From the NCBI RefSeq assembly GCF_027568515.1, contig NZ_JANKZF010000008.1:124001-188000 (forward strand): a DNA stretch of 64,000 nt. Direction: 5' to 3'. The notes below the pieces were generated by a model. It had not been told where the DNA came from. It ran no database searches and saw nothing but the letters and a program-made list of their open reading frames with translations. The DNA is from Arthrobacter sp. HY1533. Its GTDB lineage: Bacteria > Actinomycetota > Actinomycetes > Actinomycetales > Micrococcaceae. Shown piece after piece: positions 41,501 to 49,578 of the stretch (position 1 is the first letter of the stretch; each line of letters starts with the position of its first letter). Made by a program: the position numbers and the translations under genes.

Positions 41501-44043
41501 TGGACGCAACCGCCCTGGGCATCCTGGGCGGGTTCACCGGCGTCGGGCCCGGCCTGGCAACGGCCGCCGCCGCATGGGACTCAGGGCTGGAACGGCTCGC
41601 GGGACACTTTGAACCGGAACGCCACGCGGGCCTGGCTGCGGAACTGGGCCGGGACCTGCCGGAGACCGTGGAGCTGGCACAGGCCATGCACCAATCCGCG
41701 GCAACGGACATCGACGCGTGGTTTGAGTTCAAGCGGCTCCGGGATTGGGCCGTGGCGCACGGCCTCGGTGACGCGGTCGCCGGGCTGGAGGCTGCCGGGG
41801 CCACTGCCGAGGATGTGCCCGGGGCGCTCGAGCGGGCGGCCCTGGAGCCATGGGCGGAATCGGTCGTCGCCGCCGATGGCAGGCTGGCCGAGTACCGCTC
41901 CGGAAACCGTGACGCATTGGTGGCGGAATTCCGCGCGCTGGATGAAAAGCTCATCCGCTCCGCCTACAGCTCGGTGGTGCAGGCCTGCGCCGCCCGCCGC
42001 CCGCGGACCAGCATTGGCGCTGCGGCCGTCATTGTGCGCGAGGCGGAGAAGAAGACCCGGCACAAGCCCATCCGCACCATCCTGGAACAGGCTGGCGACG
42101 TGGCCCAGGCGCTCAAGCCCTGCTTCATGATGAGCCCGCTCTCGGTGTCCCAGTACCTGCCCGGGAACATGCGCTTCGACGTCGTAATTTTCGACGAAGC
42201 GTCCCAGGTCATGCCGGCCGACGCCGTCAACTGCATCTACCGCGGCAGCCAGCTCATCGTGGCCGGAGACCAAAAACAGCTGCCGCCCACGGCGTTCTTC
42301 ACCACGGTCGCCGGCGAGGGTGAGGACGAGGAGGCACCCGACACCTTCGACAGCGTCCTTGACCTGTGCAAGGCCTCCGGCGCCATCACTTCGCTGCCCC
42401 TGGCCTGGCACTACCGCAGCCTGCACGAGGACCTCATCACCTACTCCAACTACGGCTTCTACGAGGGGCGGCTCAACACCTTCCCGGGCGCGGTGCAGGA
42501 ATCGCCGGAGCTGGGCGTGCACCACGAATACGTGGACGGGGTGTACCTGCGCGGCGCCGGGGCCAAAAACCCCATCGAGGCCGAACGCGTGGTGGACCGC
42601 GTCATCGCGCACCGCACCCAGAACCCCTCGCTGTCTCTGGGTGTTGTCACCTTCTCCACCGCCCAGGCCGACGCCATCTTCGACGCCATTGAGCGCCGCG
42701 CCTTGGCGGAACCGGCGCTGGCCGGGCTGCTGGATGACAGGGACCGCCTGCACGGATTCTTCGTCAAGAACCTGGAATCCGTGCAGGGCGATGAGCGCGA
42801 CATCATCATCTTCAGCGTGGGCTACGGCCCGGACGAAAACGGCACCTTCGCCATGAACTTCGGCCCGCTGACACGCAGGGGCGGGCAGCGCCGGCTCAAC
42901 GTGGCCATCACCCGTGCCCGCCGCCGCGTGGAGATCGTCAGTTCCTTCCACGCAGCCCAGATCCGCGAGGGCACCTCGGAAGGCAACCGCCACCTGAAGA
43001 ACTACCTGGACTTTGCCGCCCGCGGCAGCGTGGCGCTTGGGCTGGACGCTGCAGCCGACGGCGCGGGGGAGGACGGCTTCCTGCTGGAGTCCCAGGTCCG
43101 CGCGGCCATTGAAGAACTGGGCTATGAAACCGTGCCGCGCGTCGGCTCGGCCGGCTACCGCGTGGATATTGGCGTGAAGCACCCGCACCAGCCCGGCACC
43201 TTCCTGCTCGGTGTGGAGTGCGACGGCGGGACGTACAGTTCCGCCAAGTCCACACGGGACCGCGACCGCCTGCGGGCCGCCGTGCTGGGCAACCTGGGCT
43301 GGAACATGCTCCGTGTGTGGGGCCTGGCCTGGTACCGCGACCCCGCAGGGCAGCGCGCACTGCTCAAGGACGCACTGGAACAGGCACTGGCCGGGACAAC
43401 GGCCGCCGTCCGCCCGGATTCCGTGCAGACGCAGGGTGCGCCAGCTCTGGACTTCGAGGACGTGGACCTGTTTGGCGCCCCCGACTGGACGGTGGAATAC
43501 CGGCAGGCACAATTCACGCGCACCGGCACCCACCAGCCGGGATCGCCCGCCGCCCTGCCGGAACTCATCGATTTTTGCACCAGTGTGATCGGGCTCGAGG
43601 CGCCGCTCCACCTGGACACGCTGCAGGCCCGGCTGCGCGACACCTGGGGTGTTGGCAGCATCGGCACCCGGATCCGGGCCAATCTGCTGGAGGCCCTGGG
43701 CCGCACGAGCGTCGACGGCGTATTTGCACGCCTCGACAACGATTCCTTCATTCGGCTGGGCCCGCCCGGTGCCGTGGCCGTGCGCCGCACCGGACCGGGC
43801 GGGGTGTCGCGCCGGGCCGGCGCCATTCCGCCGGAGGAGTTCGATGCAGCCGTGGAGCTGGTGCTCCGCGATTCCATGGGCGCCTCCGCGGACCAGGTCC
43901 TAGCCGCCCTGCGCCGCGTCTTCTCCTGGTCCCGCAGCGGGCCGGAGATCCAGGCCGCCGTGAGCAAGTCCCTGTACCGCTGCGTGGCCAGGGGACTGTG
44001 TGCCCAGGATGCGGAGGGCGTCTACCGCCTGCTCAGCCCGTAG
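38572..44043 (+). CDS. Very large DUF4011 / SF1 helicase / Vsr-like nuclease / DUF3320 protein
   Basis: The protein has 1823 residues when started at GTG 38572 (AGGGGAG four bases upstream); a GTG at 38518 is also open. The N-terminal DUF4011 region (about 20-150) is followed by a superfamily-1 helicase split by a long helical insert. Walker A GPPGTGKS is at 306-313, and Walker B DEAS at about 1208-1211 is followed by GDQKQLPPTAFF. The second helicase half has WHYRS and VQGDERDIIIFSVGYG, then TRARRRVEIVS. Residues about 1515-1600 hold a DUF559/MTES_1575-type PD-(D/E)xK nuclease (GYRVDIGVKHP, then GVECDGGTY), and DUF3320 is near the C-terminus. Similar helicase-nuclease giants occur in defence islands; Mokosh type II is one described COG1112 helicase-nuclease. 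The antiviral role is inference. Confidence 0.9.
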   Translation: MDLAVDGQTAPGRLHSQMKAWREDLLALDRRQKLLYFQHPKVGSLEFVLPAMGEIERWLERGRVHLQPAAPEPGTAQPAKAAKSRTATVLDKDDAALQATCRRLHQRSEQEYADRGVWILYVGLGMLNWVDPADGKPAGSPLKLVPVRLERTGSTFALHRTRDEAQVNSALALKMQRDFGIELPAFEDPDFTVQELTTLLRDAIAGEPDWSIDARSILMTFTFHKEAMYKDLADNEAQILASPLIQAMALGPDAGQEENLAFELADDASLDNLVPPETLHSILDADSSQRKCIIAAREGRSFVMDGPPGTGKSQTIANIIAELMAVGKTVLFVSEKAAALDVVRDRLAAQNLSPFLLELHSHKATRKHVVQALSRELSQRPVGRHTLDPTDRSRLESAREELSGYAAAMNEVRQPLGRSLHSVLGRLVQLSVHGQIPTGEQARFATLDAELLGMIQRRAGELSRAWRPAAEGADFTWRGLAGDQPDAGGIRDAAGAALDMADLSQELNDQALNLDSRLPFLDVPLSRSGVEQRLAVLDLLARRPQTPDGWLGGDFDAVESRVRGWLDSVELRKQLATTIGTSFTAWTPADHAMAAELKLAIRNTETVPVPGGIGQATVARATALQQEIRPITAEIQALEADAAQIALLFRTEAAALGMRKLRVLCALAAMSQAGNRPEADWLDTSVHASLEEGVLVLGGATAKVLRFEQQLRATFTPDVLNLDLEGLADRFAHVHDGFFSRWSAAARADRNTLRAATPRGTVNREVIDALPAAMAWRDALQELYAAERTYGPRLKSYYQGLHTDFGRIRQAIDLAREASVVAGDDVGLDGLAAQLSTNTEPDRLLMPIANAITERLDRIERLMGASLGPDFRGWAPNATLAELTHHTGDFATRLAAADSALARLTAMGAAPLTLTEAVGALDSIGRLAELDARNRACAAADSALLGHRFAGLATDWAALEHDLAWCREARRNLQAPLDATALGILGGFTGVGPGLATAAAAWDSGLERLAGHFEPERHAGLAAELGRDLPETVELAQAMHQSAATDIDAWFEFKRLRDWAVAHGLGDAVAGLEAAGATAEDVPGALERAALEPWAESVVAADGRLAEYRSGNRDALVAEFRALDEKLIRSAYSSVVQACAARRPRTSIGAAAVIVREAEKKTRHKPIRTILEQAGDVAQALKPCFMMSPLSVSQYLPGNMRFDVVIFDEASQVMPADAVNCIYRGSQLIVAGDQKQLPPTAFFTTVAGEGEDEEAPDTFDSVLDLCKASGAITSLPLAWHYRSLHEDLITYSNYGFYEGRLNTFPGAVQESPELGVHHEYVDGVYLRGAGAKNPIEAERVVDRVIAHRTQNPSLSLGVVTFSTAQADAIFDAIERRALAEPALAGLLDDRDRLHGFFVKNLESVQGDERDIIIFSVGYGPDENGTFAMNFGPLTRRGGQRRLNVAITRARRRVEIVSSFHAAQIREGTSEGNRHLKNYLDFAARGSVALGLDAAADGAGEDGFLLESQVRAAIEELGYETVPRVGSAGYRVDIGVKHPHQPGTFLLGVECDGGTYSSAKSTRDRDRLRAAVLGNLGWNMLRVWGLAWYRDPAGQRALLKDALEQALAGTTAAVRPDSVQTQGAPALDFEDVDLFGAPDWTVEYRQAQFTRTGTHQPGSPAALPELIDFCTSVIGLEAPLHLDTLQARLRDTWGVGSIGTRIRANLLEALGRTSVDGVFARLDNDSFIRLGPPGAVAVRRTGPGGVSRRAGAIPPEEFDAAVELVLRDSMGASADQVLAALRRVFSWSRSGPEIQAAVSKSLYRCVARGLCAQDAEGVYRLLSP

Positions 44044-44983
44044 CCACAAGAGGCTCCGCCGCGTCGAAGGCGGCCACGTCGGCGGCCAGCTCCGCCGCGA
44101 TCATGTCCATGTTGATGGCAACCCCTGCCATGGCGCCGGCGTAGGCGGCGGCCAGCACGGTTGCCCGCATGTCTGCCACGTTGCCGGCGGCCCACACGCC
44201 GGGAATGGCGGTCAGGCCGTTGCCGTCCACCTGGAGCAGCTCGCCAAACTCGCCGGGTACGGGTGCCAGCCCCAAGGTGGTGAGGAAGGAAGCCCTCGCC
44301 ACGACCCGCGACTGTGCGGTCAGTGCGTCAACGCGGTGCAGTGAACCGTCGGCGAGCTCAACTCCCGATACGGCGCCGTCCGTGCTGTGGATCCGGGCCA
44401 CCGCGCCTTCCACCAGCCGGACGCCGCGGGCCGCCAGTTGCCGGCGTTCCGTGGCAGCCGGTTCGGGTGCGCTGTTCAGGAACAGCGTGATGTTGGGCGA
44501 CCACTGGCGGAACAGCAGGGCCTGGTGGACAGCCATGGAGCTGCTGCCGATGACCCCGATGGCATGGTCGCGGATTTCCCAGCCGTGGCAGTAGGGGCAG
44601 TGCACCAGGTCGTGGCCCCAGCGCTCGGCCAGTCCGGGAATGGCGGGCAGTTCATCCACCACGCCGGTCGTGACCAGCAGCCGGGGCGCCTCGATGGAGG
44701 TTCCATCGGCCAGGGCAACGTGAAAAACACCGTCCATTTTCTCGGCGGAAACCACCGTCCCGTCAATGACGCGTACGTCGTAGAGTTCCAGGTCCGCCCG
44801 TCCCAGCCGGGTCAGCTCGTGGGGAGCAACGCCGTCGCGCGTCAGGAATCCGTGTGCGGCCGGCGAGGGCGCATTGCGGGGCTTGCCGGCGTCGACCACT
44901 GTCACGGTGCGGCGTGAGCGTCCCAGCTGGAGGGCCGCGCTGAGTCCGGCCGCGCCGCCGCCAATGATGATTGCGTCTTGCAT
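44033..44983 (-). CDS. NAD(P)/FAD-dependent oxidoreductase, thioredoxin-reductase-like
   Basis: This 316-residue flavoprotein has the FAD-binding IIIGGGAAGLSAALQLGRS at the start. The redox motif region CPYC in HCPYCHGWEIRDH fits thioredoxin reductase, and AAGNVADMRATVLAAAYAGAMAG is the second FAD contact. The NADPH-binding segment (IGVIGSSSMAVHQALLF) is atypical: GSSS replaces GGGDSA. The ATG at 44983 follows AGGTGG. It overlaps the 3' end of the giant helicase gene by 11 bases on the opposite strand. It is divergent from the XRE-cupin gene, its likely regulator. The disulfide substrate is unknown. Confidence 0.9.
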   Translation of the reverse strand: MQDAIIIGGGAAGLSAALQLGRSRRTVTVVDAGKPRNAPSPAAHGFLTRDGVAPHELTRLGRADLELYDVRVIDGTVVSAEKMDGVFHVALADGTSIEAPRLLVTTGVVDELPAIPGLAERWGHDLVHCPYCHGWEIRDHAIGVIGSSSMAVHQALLFRQWSPNITLFLNSAPEPAATERRQLAARGVRLVEGAVARIHSTDGAVSGVELADGSLHRVDALTAQSRVVARASFLTTLGLAPVPGEFGELLQVDGNGLTAIPGVWAAGNVADMRATVLAAAYAGAMAGVAINMDMIAAELAADVAAFDAAEPLVATG

Positions 44984-45081
44984 GGTGTCCACCTTGCTGT
45001 TCGTGTTTATGGGGTGCTTCCAGCGTGCGCGCCGGGCCGCGGCACTGGCAATCTTTGTTGCCGGAATGGCAAACTGGGGCC

Positions 45082-45663
45082 ATGGCTGATGAAACTGAAC
45101 AGGTGCTCTCCGGTGTTGGACCCAGGCTGAGGGCCCTGCGCCTGCAACGCGGGCGCACCTTGGCGGAGCTGGCCGAGGCCACGGGAATTTCGCTCAGCAC
45201 GCTGTCGCGGCTGGAGTCAGGCCAGCGGCGGCCCAACCTGGAACAGCTGCTGCCGCTGGCCCGCGCGCACGCCGTGCCCTTGGATGAGTTGGTGGGCGCC
45301 CCGGCCACGGGCGATCCGCGGATCCACCTGCGCCCCGTCAAGCGCAACGGGCAGACGTATGTGCCGCTGGGCAGTGGTGCGGGCGGGCTGCAGGCCTTTA
45401 AGATCATGTTGCCGGGCGGACCTTCGCTGCCGCAGCCCGATCCCCAGGTCCACGAGGGGCACGAGTGGATGTATGTGCTGCGCGGAAGCCTCCGGCTGGT
45501 GCTGGGGGAGCGGGACTTTGTGCTCAAGCAGGGCGAGGCGGCGGAGTTCGACACCCGCACGCCGCACTGGTTTGGCCGGGCCACCACGGAAAGCGCCGAG
45601 TTCCTGACGCTCTTTGGCCCGCAGGGCGAACGCATGCACGTGCGGGCGGCCCCGGCCAGGTAG
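45082..45663 (+). CDS. XRE family transcriptional regulator with C-terminal cupin domain
   Basis: The protein has 193 residues. An HTH_3 domain at about 13-67 (LRALRLQRGRTLAELAEATGISLSTLSRLESGQRRP) is followed by a cupin domain at 115-185 (HEGHEWMYVLRGSLRLVLGERDFVLKQGEAAEFDTRTPHWFG) that binds a small effector. The ATG at 45082 is only 99 bases from the divergent thioredoxin-reductase-like gene, so it is likely to control that gene. Class members often respond to amines, polyamines or redox-active molecules. Confidence 0.93.
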   Translation: MADETEQVLSGVGPRLRALRLQRGRTLAELAEATGISLSTLSRLESGQRRPNLEQLLPLARAHAVPLDELVGAPATGDPRIHLRPVKRNGQTYVPLGSGAGGLQAFKIMLPGGPSLPQPDPQVHEGHEWMYVLRGSLRLVLGERDFVLKQGEAAEFDTRTPHWFGRATTESAEFLTLFGPQGERMHVRAAPAR

Positions 45664-45710
45664 TGCGTTTTCCACCTGATACATTGGGGCAAAATGGCGA
45701 GGAGGCTGGC

Positions 45711-46409
45711 ATGGTGGCAATGGTTTTGGTGCACGGGCTGTGGTCCGACGGGTCAAGCTGGGCCAAGGTCATCTCGGAGCTGCGCGCCATGGGCCACGAG
45801 CCCGTCGCCGCCCAGCTGTCACTGGAAACCATGGACGACGACGTTGCCTCCGTCCGGCGCACCCTCGCCACCGTGGATGGTCCGGTGCTGTTGGCCGGCT
45901 GGTCCTACGGAGGGGCGGTGGTGGGCGAGGCTGCCCTGGGCGTTGACTCCGTGAAGGCGCTGGCCTACGTGGCAGCGTTCGCGCCCGCCGAGGGGGAGTC
46001 CGTCAGCGGGCTGTCCCGCAAATACCCCGGCAGCCTGGTGGGTGAACACGTGGTGGTGGCTGGAAACTACACCTATATACACAGGGACCATTTCGGTGAA
46101 GTGCTCGCCGCCGATGCCGCGCCCGCAGACATTGCCGTTGCCGCGGCCACGCAGCGCCTGGTGCGCATCGGCGTCGACCGCGTCAAGGTGGGCCCGCCCG
46201 CCTGGCTGGACTTGCCGGCCCACTATCTTGTGGCAACGCAGGACCGCTGCGTCCCGCCGGTGTTGCAGGGCGAGATGGCCGCCCGCATGGGTGCTGCCGT
46301 CACCGAGCTCGATTCCAGCCACGCCCCAATGATCTCGCGCCCGCGAGAGGTGGCCGAGTTCTTGGACAGGGCCGCCACGGCCATGTTGGAAGCTGATGGT
46401 GCACAGTGA
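45711..46409 (+). CDS. Alpha/beta hydrolase
   Basis: This 232-residue alpha/beta hydrolase has VLVHGLWSDGSSW with the oxyanion His-Gly, the nucleophile elbow GWSYGG, and a late catalytic His in DSSHAPMISRP. It belongs to the EstC/hydroxynitrile-lyase-like group. The substrate is unknown. A GGAGG ribosome binding site stands five bases from the ATG. The 3' end overlaps the next gene start by four bases. Confidence 0.9.
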   Translation: MVAMVLVHGLWSDGSSWAKVISELRAMGHEPVAAQLSLETMDDDVASVRRTLATVDGPVLLAGWSYGGAVVGEAALGVDSVKALAYVAAFAPAEGESVSGLSRKYPGSLVGEHVVVAGNYTYIHRDHFGEVLAADAAPADIAVAAATQRLVRIGVDRVKVGPPAWLDLPAHYLVATQDRCVPPVLQGEMAARMGAAVTELDSSHAPMISRPREVAEFLDRAATAMLEADGAQ

Positions 46410-46840
46410 GCTTTGACCTGGACCGTTTTCTGGTGGCGCAGGATGGCGTCTACGACGACGTCCAGAACGAGCTGGGCGCGGGGCTGAAGACCACGCACTG
46501 GATGTGGTTCGTGTTCCCGCAGGCTGGGGGCCTGGGCCGGAGTGGCACCGCCAGGTACTACGGGATTGGTTCGCTGGAGGAAGCAGCGGCGTATGCCGAA
46601 CACCCAGTCCTGGGTGCCCGTTTGAGGGAATGCTGCCGCCTGCTGCTGGGAACCTCGGGCCGCAGCGCCGGGCAGATTTTCGGGCACACGGACGAACAGA
46701 AGCTGCGTTCCTGCATGACGCTGTTCCAGGCTGTGGCGCCGGATGGGCACGTCTTTGGTGAGGTGCTTGGCCGCTTCTACGGTGGAAGGCTGGACCCCGC
46801 CACCGAGGAGATCCTGGCCGGCTGGCGCTCGCAGCCCTGA
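46406..46840 (+). CDS. DUF1810 domain-containing protein
   Basis: This 144-residue protein covers the whole DUF1810 domain: RFLVAQDGVYDDVQNELGAGLKTTHWMWFVFPQ, then GLGRSGTARYYGIGSLEEAAAYAEHPVLG and FGHTDEQKLRSCMTLF. The family is widespread and of unknown biochemical role. GTG start, overlapping the hydrolase stop, so probably the same operon. Confidence 0.93.
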   Translation: MSFDLDRFLVAQDGVYDDVQNELGAGLKTTHWMWFVFPQAGGLGRSGTARYYGIGSLEEAAAYAEHPVLGARLRECCRLLLGTSGRSAGQIFGHTDEQKLRSCMTLFQAVAPDGHVFGEVLGRFYGGRLDPATEEILAGWRSQP

Positions 46841-46879
46841 TGGTCCGTCTGTGGGAACGCACCCGGATACTGTGGAGCC

Positions 46880-47344
46880 ATGAAGATCTACGGTTCGGGC
46901 ATCCCGTTTGGCATCCCGGCGCGCACCTTCGTTATCGACGGCCAGGTGGCGCACCCCGTCCTGCCGTTTGTGCAGGTGCTGGAGAAGGAGAAGTTCAAGG
47001 TCACTTCGGCGCCCGGGGCGAACCCAATCAGGCTGCGGTATGGCAACTTCTGGAAGGACATGGTGGCCGACACCGAGTTCTTCCCCAGTTTCCTGCTGCC
47101 CGAGAAGCTGCAGCGCTGGGAGCTGACAGTCGAGGCCCTTCTCAGCGTTGAACGCGACGAACACGGCAATCATGCTGTAACTGTCACCGGCAACGGGATG
47201 CCGCGGCGCGGCAACGATTTCCTGTTTGACACCATTGCCAAGGCCGCCGACTCCTACGCCCAATCCGGCCAACTGCTCCACTGGACCGAGTTCTTCCAGG
47301 GCGACCCCGCATCTGTGAAACGCCGGGGCAAGGCACCCAAGTAG
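46880..47344 (+). CDS. Conserved hypothetical protein
   Basis: This 154-residue soluble protein has no signal peptide. It shows an alternating pattern (TFVIDGQVAHPVLPFVQVLE, YGNFWKDMVADTEFFPSFLLPEKLQRWELTVEA). I do not recognise the family. It is the third gene in a run with the hydrolase and DUF1810 proteins, 39 bases after the latter. Confidence 0.7.
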   Translation: MKIYGSGIPFGIPARTFVIDGQVAHPVLPFVQVLEKEKFKVTSAPGANPIRLRYGNFWKDMVADTEFFPSFLLPEKLQRWELTVEALLSVERDEHGNHAVTVTGNGMPRRGNDFLFDTIAKAADSYAQSGQLLHWTEFFQGDPASVKRRGKAPK

Positions 47345-47391
47345 CCGGCCCGCCGGGGCGCAATCCTTGACGCACGGCGTAGCCTGTTGCC

Positions 47392-49068
47392 ATGACCGCC
47401 ACCGATGCCGACATGCCCGCCGCGCCCGCCAGCTTCAGCCAGCCGACAGCCCATGAAACGCACGGTGTCCTGAACCAGCCCCCGCCGCGCGTGGACATCA
47501 ATGAGTTCACGGCCAACATCCCGCTCCAGGACTACCTCCTCTCGGTGGGCGAAGCGGAAGGTGACGCGGAGCTGGAGGCGAGTGGCGCCGTCGTCGGTTC
47601 GGCGCAGTTCCAGGACGACGCCCGGCTGGCCCACAGGAACCCGCCCATCCTGCACACTCACAGCAAATACGGCCAGCGGATCGACGAGGTGGAATGCCAT
47701 CCGGCCTACCACCGGATCATCGAGCAGGCGGTCGCGGCGGGTGCGCACACCTCCGCGTGGGAGAGCCCGGGCAAAGGCGCCAACGCGGCCCGGGCCGCGC
47801 AGTTCATGCTGTTCGCGCAAGTGGAACCCGGGCACGCCTGTCCCATTTCCATGAGCCACGCCGCCGTCGAATCCCTGCAGCTGGAACCCAGCCTGGCGGG
47901 GGAGTGGCTGCCGCGGCTGTATTCGCGGGACTACAGCCCGGAGCTCGCCGCCGGCAAGGCGGGTGCGTTGTTTGGCATGGCCATGACGGAGAAGCAGGGT
48001 GGCTCGGACGTGCGCGCCAACACCACCCGCGCCGAGGCCGCGGACGGCCACCACTTGTTGACAGGGCACAAGTGGTTTTGCTCGGCCCCGATGAGCGACG
48101 CGTTCCTGGTTCTCGCGCAGGACGACGCCGGGCTGGGCTGCTTCCTGGTGCCGCGTGTGCTGCCCGACGGAACCCGCAACACCTTCATGATCCAGCGGCT
48201 CAAGGACAAGGTGGGCAACCGTTCCAACGCCTCCAGCGAGGTTGAGTTCAGCGGAACGCACGGCTGGCGGATCGGCGAACCCGGCCGCGGCGTCCGCTCC
48301 ATCATGGGCATGGTGGGCCAGACCCGGCTCGACTGCATCCTGGGCACTGCCGCCGGCATGCGCCAGTCCGTGGCCGAGGCCGTCTGGCACGGCCGGCACC
48401 GTCGCGCCTTTGGTGCCCGGCTGATCGACCAGCCGGCCATGACGAATGTCCTTGCCGACCTGGCCCTGGAATCCGAGGCCGCCACAGTGGTCTCCATGCG
48501 CCTGGCCCGCGCCTTTGACGACGACGCCGGACCCTCCGAAATTGCCTTCCGCCGCCTTGCCACTGCCGTCACCAAATACTGGGTGTGCAAGCGCGGCCCC
48601 AACCACGCCTATGAGGCCATGGAATGCCTGGGTGGCAACGGCTACACCGAGGACTTCCCGCTTGCCATGCGCTACCGGGAGCAACCCGTCATGGCGATCT
48701 GGGAAGGCACGGGCAATGTGATTGCCCTGGACGTGTTGCGGGCCATGGCGAACGAGCCGGAATGCGTTGACGCGTTCTTTGCCGAGCTCCGCATGGCCTC
48801 GGGCCAGAGCCAGGTCTTCGACGACTTCACCGCCGAACTGCGAGAGCAGGCCGCCGTGGTGGCGAAGTCGCCGGCAGACTTTGCGGGGCAGGCCCGCAAC
48901 CTCGTGGAAGGGATGGCGCTGGCGCTGCAGGCAGCGCTGCTGGTCCGCTTCGCCCCAGCGGCGGTCTCAGATGCGTTTGTGGATTCCCGGCTGGGCCCCG
49001 GGAGGCGGTTCAACTACGGAAACCTGGCCCCGGCGGCCGATCTTGCCGGGATCCTGGCCAGGGCATAG
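47392..49068 (+). CDS. AidB-like acyl-CoA dehydrogenase family protein
   Basis: This 558-residue flavoprotein matches AidB in order. It begins with a typical N-terminal extension (HETHGVLNQPPPRVDINEFTANIPLQDYLL), followed by the ACAD alpha domain and the FAD-contact motif MAMTEKQGGSDVRANTTRA. Later segments are TGHKWFCSAPMSDAFLVLAQ and the C-terminal helical domain with ECLGGNGYTEDFPLAMRYRE. E. coli AidB is induced by alkylation damage and binds DNA, with weak isovaleryl-CoA dehydrogenase activity. Whether this one protects DNA or oxidises an acyl-CoA is not visible. It is a single gene. Confidence 0.92.
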   Translation: MTATDADMPAAPASFSQPTAHETHGVLNQPPPRVDINEFTANIPLQDYLLSVGEAEGDAELEASGAVVGSAQFQDDARLAHRNPPILHTHSKYGQRIDEVECHPAYHRIIEQAVAAGAHTSAWESPGKGANAARAAQFMLFAQVEPGHACPISMSHAAVESLQLEPSLAGEWLPRLYSRDYSPELAAGKAGALFGMAMTEKQGGSDVRANTTRAEAADGHHLLTGHKWFCSAPMSDAFLVLAQDDAGLGCFLVPRVLPDGTRNTFMIQRLKDKVGNRSNASSEVEFSGTHGWRIGEPGRGVRSIMGMVGQTRLDCILGTAAGMRQSVAEAVWHGRHRRAFGARLIDQPAMTNVLADLALESEAATVVSMRLARAFDDDAGPSEIAFRRLATAVTKYWVCKRGPNHAYEAMECLGGNGYTEDFPLAMRYREQPVMAIWEGTGNVIALDVLRAMANEPECVDAFFAELRMASGQSQVFDDFTAELREQAAVVAKSPADFAGQARNLVEGMALALQAALLVRFAPAAVSDAFVDSRLGPGRRFNYGNLAPAADLAGILARA

Positions 49069-49112
49069 CCGCCGGCGCGCCGCCCACTCAAGGCTGGCGC
49101 CGTCGTGCGTGC

Positions 49113-49577
49113 CTACCGGGCGGCCGGAACCTTGCAGGCATTCTCCTGCGAGATACGGCGCAGCAGGGCCCAGCCCAGCAGCCCCACCGAGAGCAGGGCC
49201 AGCAGCGGCTGGACCGGCTCGAAGAACTTCATGGCACCCGTGGTGCCCAGCGCCAACAACACCAGCTTGTTGCAGACGGGGCAGCCCACGGCAAAGAACG
49301 CGAGCACCGAGCCGAGCAGCCCGGACTTGTTGGTGGCGCCGGTGCGGGTGATGGGGGAAGCCACATACGTGGCCACGAGCAGGCCGGTCAGCAGTGCGGT
49401 GGCAGCCAACGCGGCGTGCGACCACCAGGTGGGTGGAATTTCCCGGCCAAAGTACGGGTTCGGGATGAGGTCCGTGGGGATGGCGACCACCACGTAAACC
49501 AGCGCGGCCACGCCGGCGGCCACCCACCAGCGGCGCGGAGGCCAGACGCGCAGGTTGTGCCCAAGCGTGGAGATCAT
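49113..49577 (-). CDS. Membrane protein with C-P-V-C motif, linked to CcdA
   Basis: This 154-residue protein has four hydrophobic segments. A CxxC pair sits in VLAFFAVGCPVCNKLVLLALG, at the edge of the third segment, and a lone Cys lies near the C-terminus (ENACKVP). It begins two bases after the ccdA stop, so it is the last gene of the DsbA-CcdA operon. A role in passing electrons or holding a metal at the membrane is plausible. No named family is recognised. Confidence 0.78.
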   Translation of the reverse strand: MISTLGHNLRVWPPRRWWVAAGVAALVYVVVAIPTDLIPNPYFGREIPPTWWSHAALAATALLTGLLVATYVASPITRTGATNKSGLLGSVLAFFAVGCPVCNKLVLLALGTTGAMKFFEPVQPLLALLSVGLLGWALLRRISQENACKVPAAR

Positions 49578-49578
49578 G

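Noticed and set aside
38931-43611. Two frames of over 670 codons on the minus strand inside the giant helicase gene
   Set aside because: Both are antisense shadows of the DUF4011 helicase, with Ser/Arg- or Gly/Val/His-rich composition and no domain.
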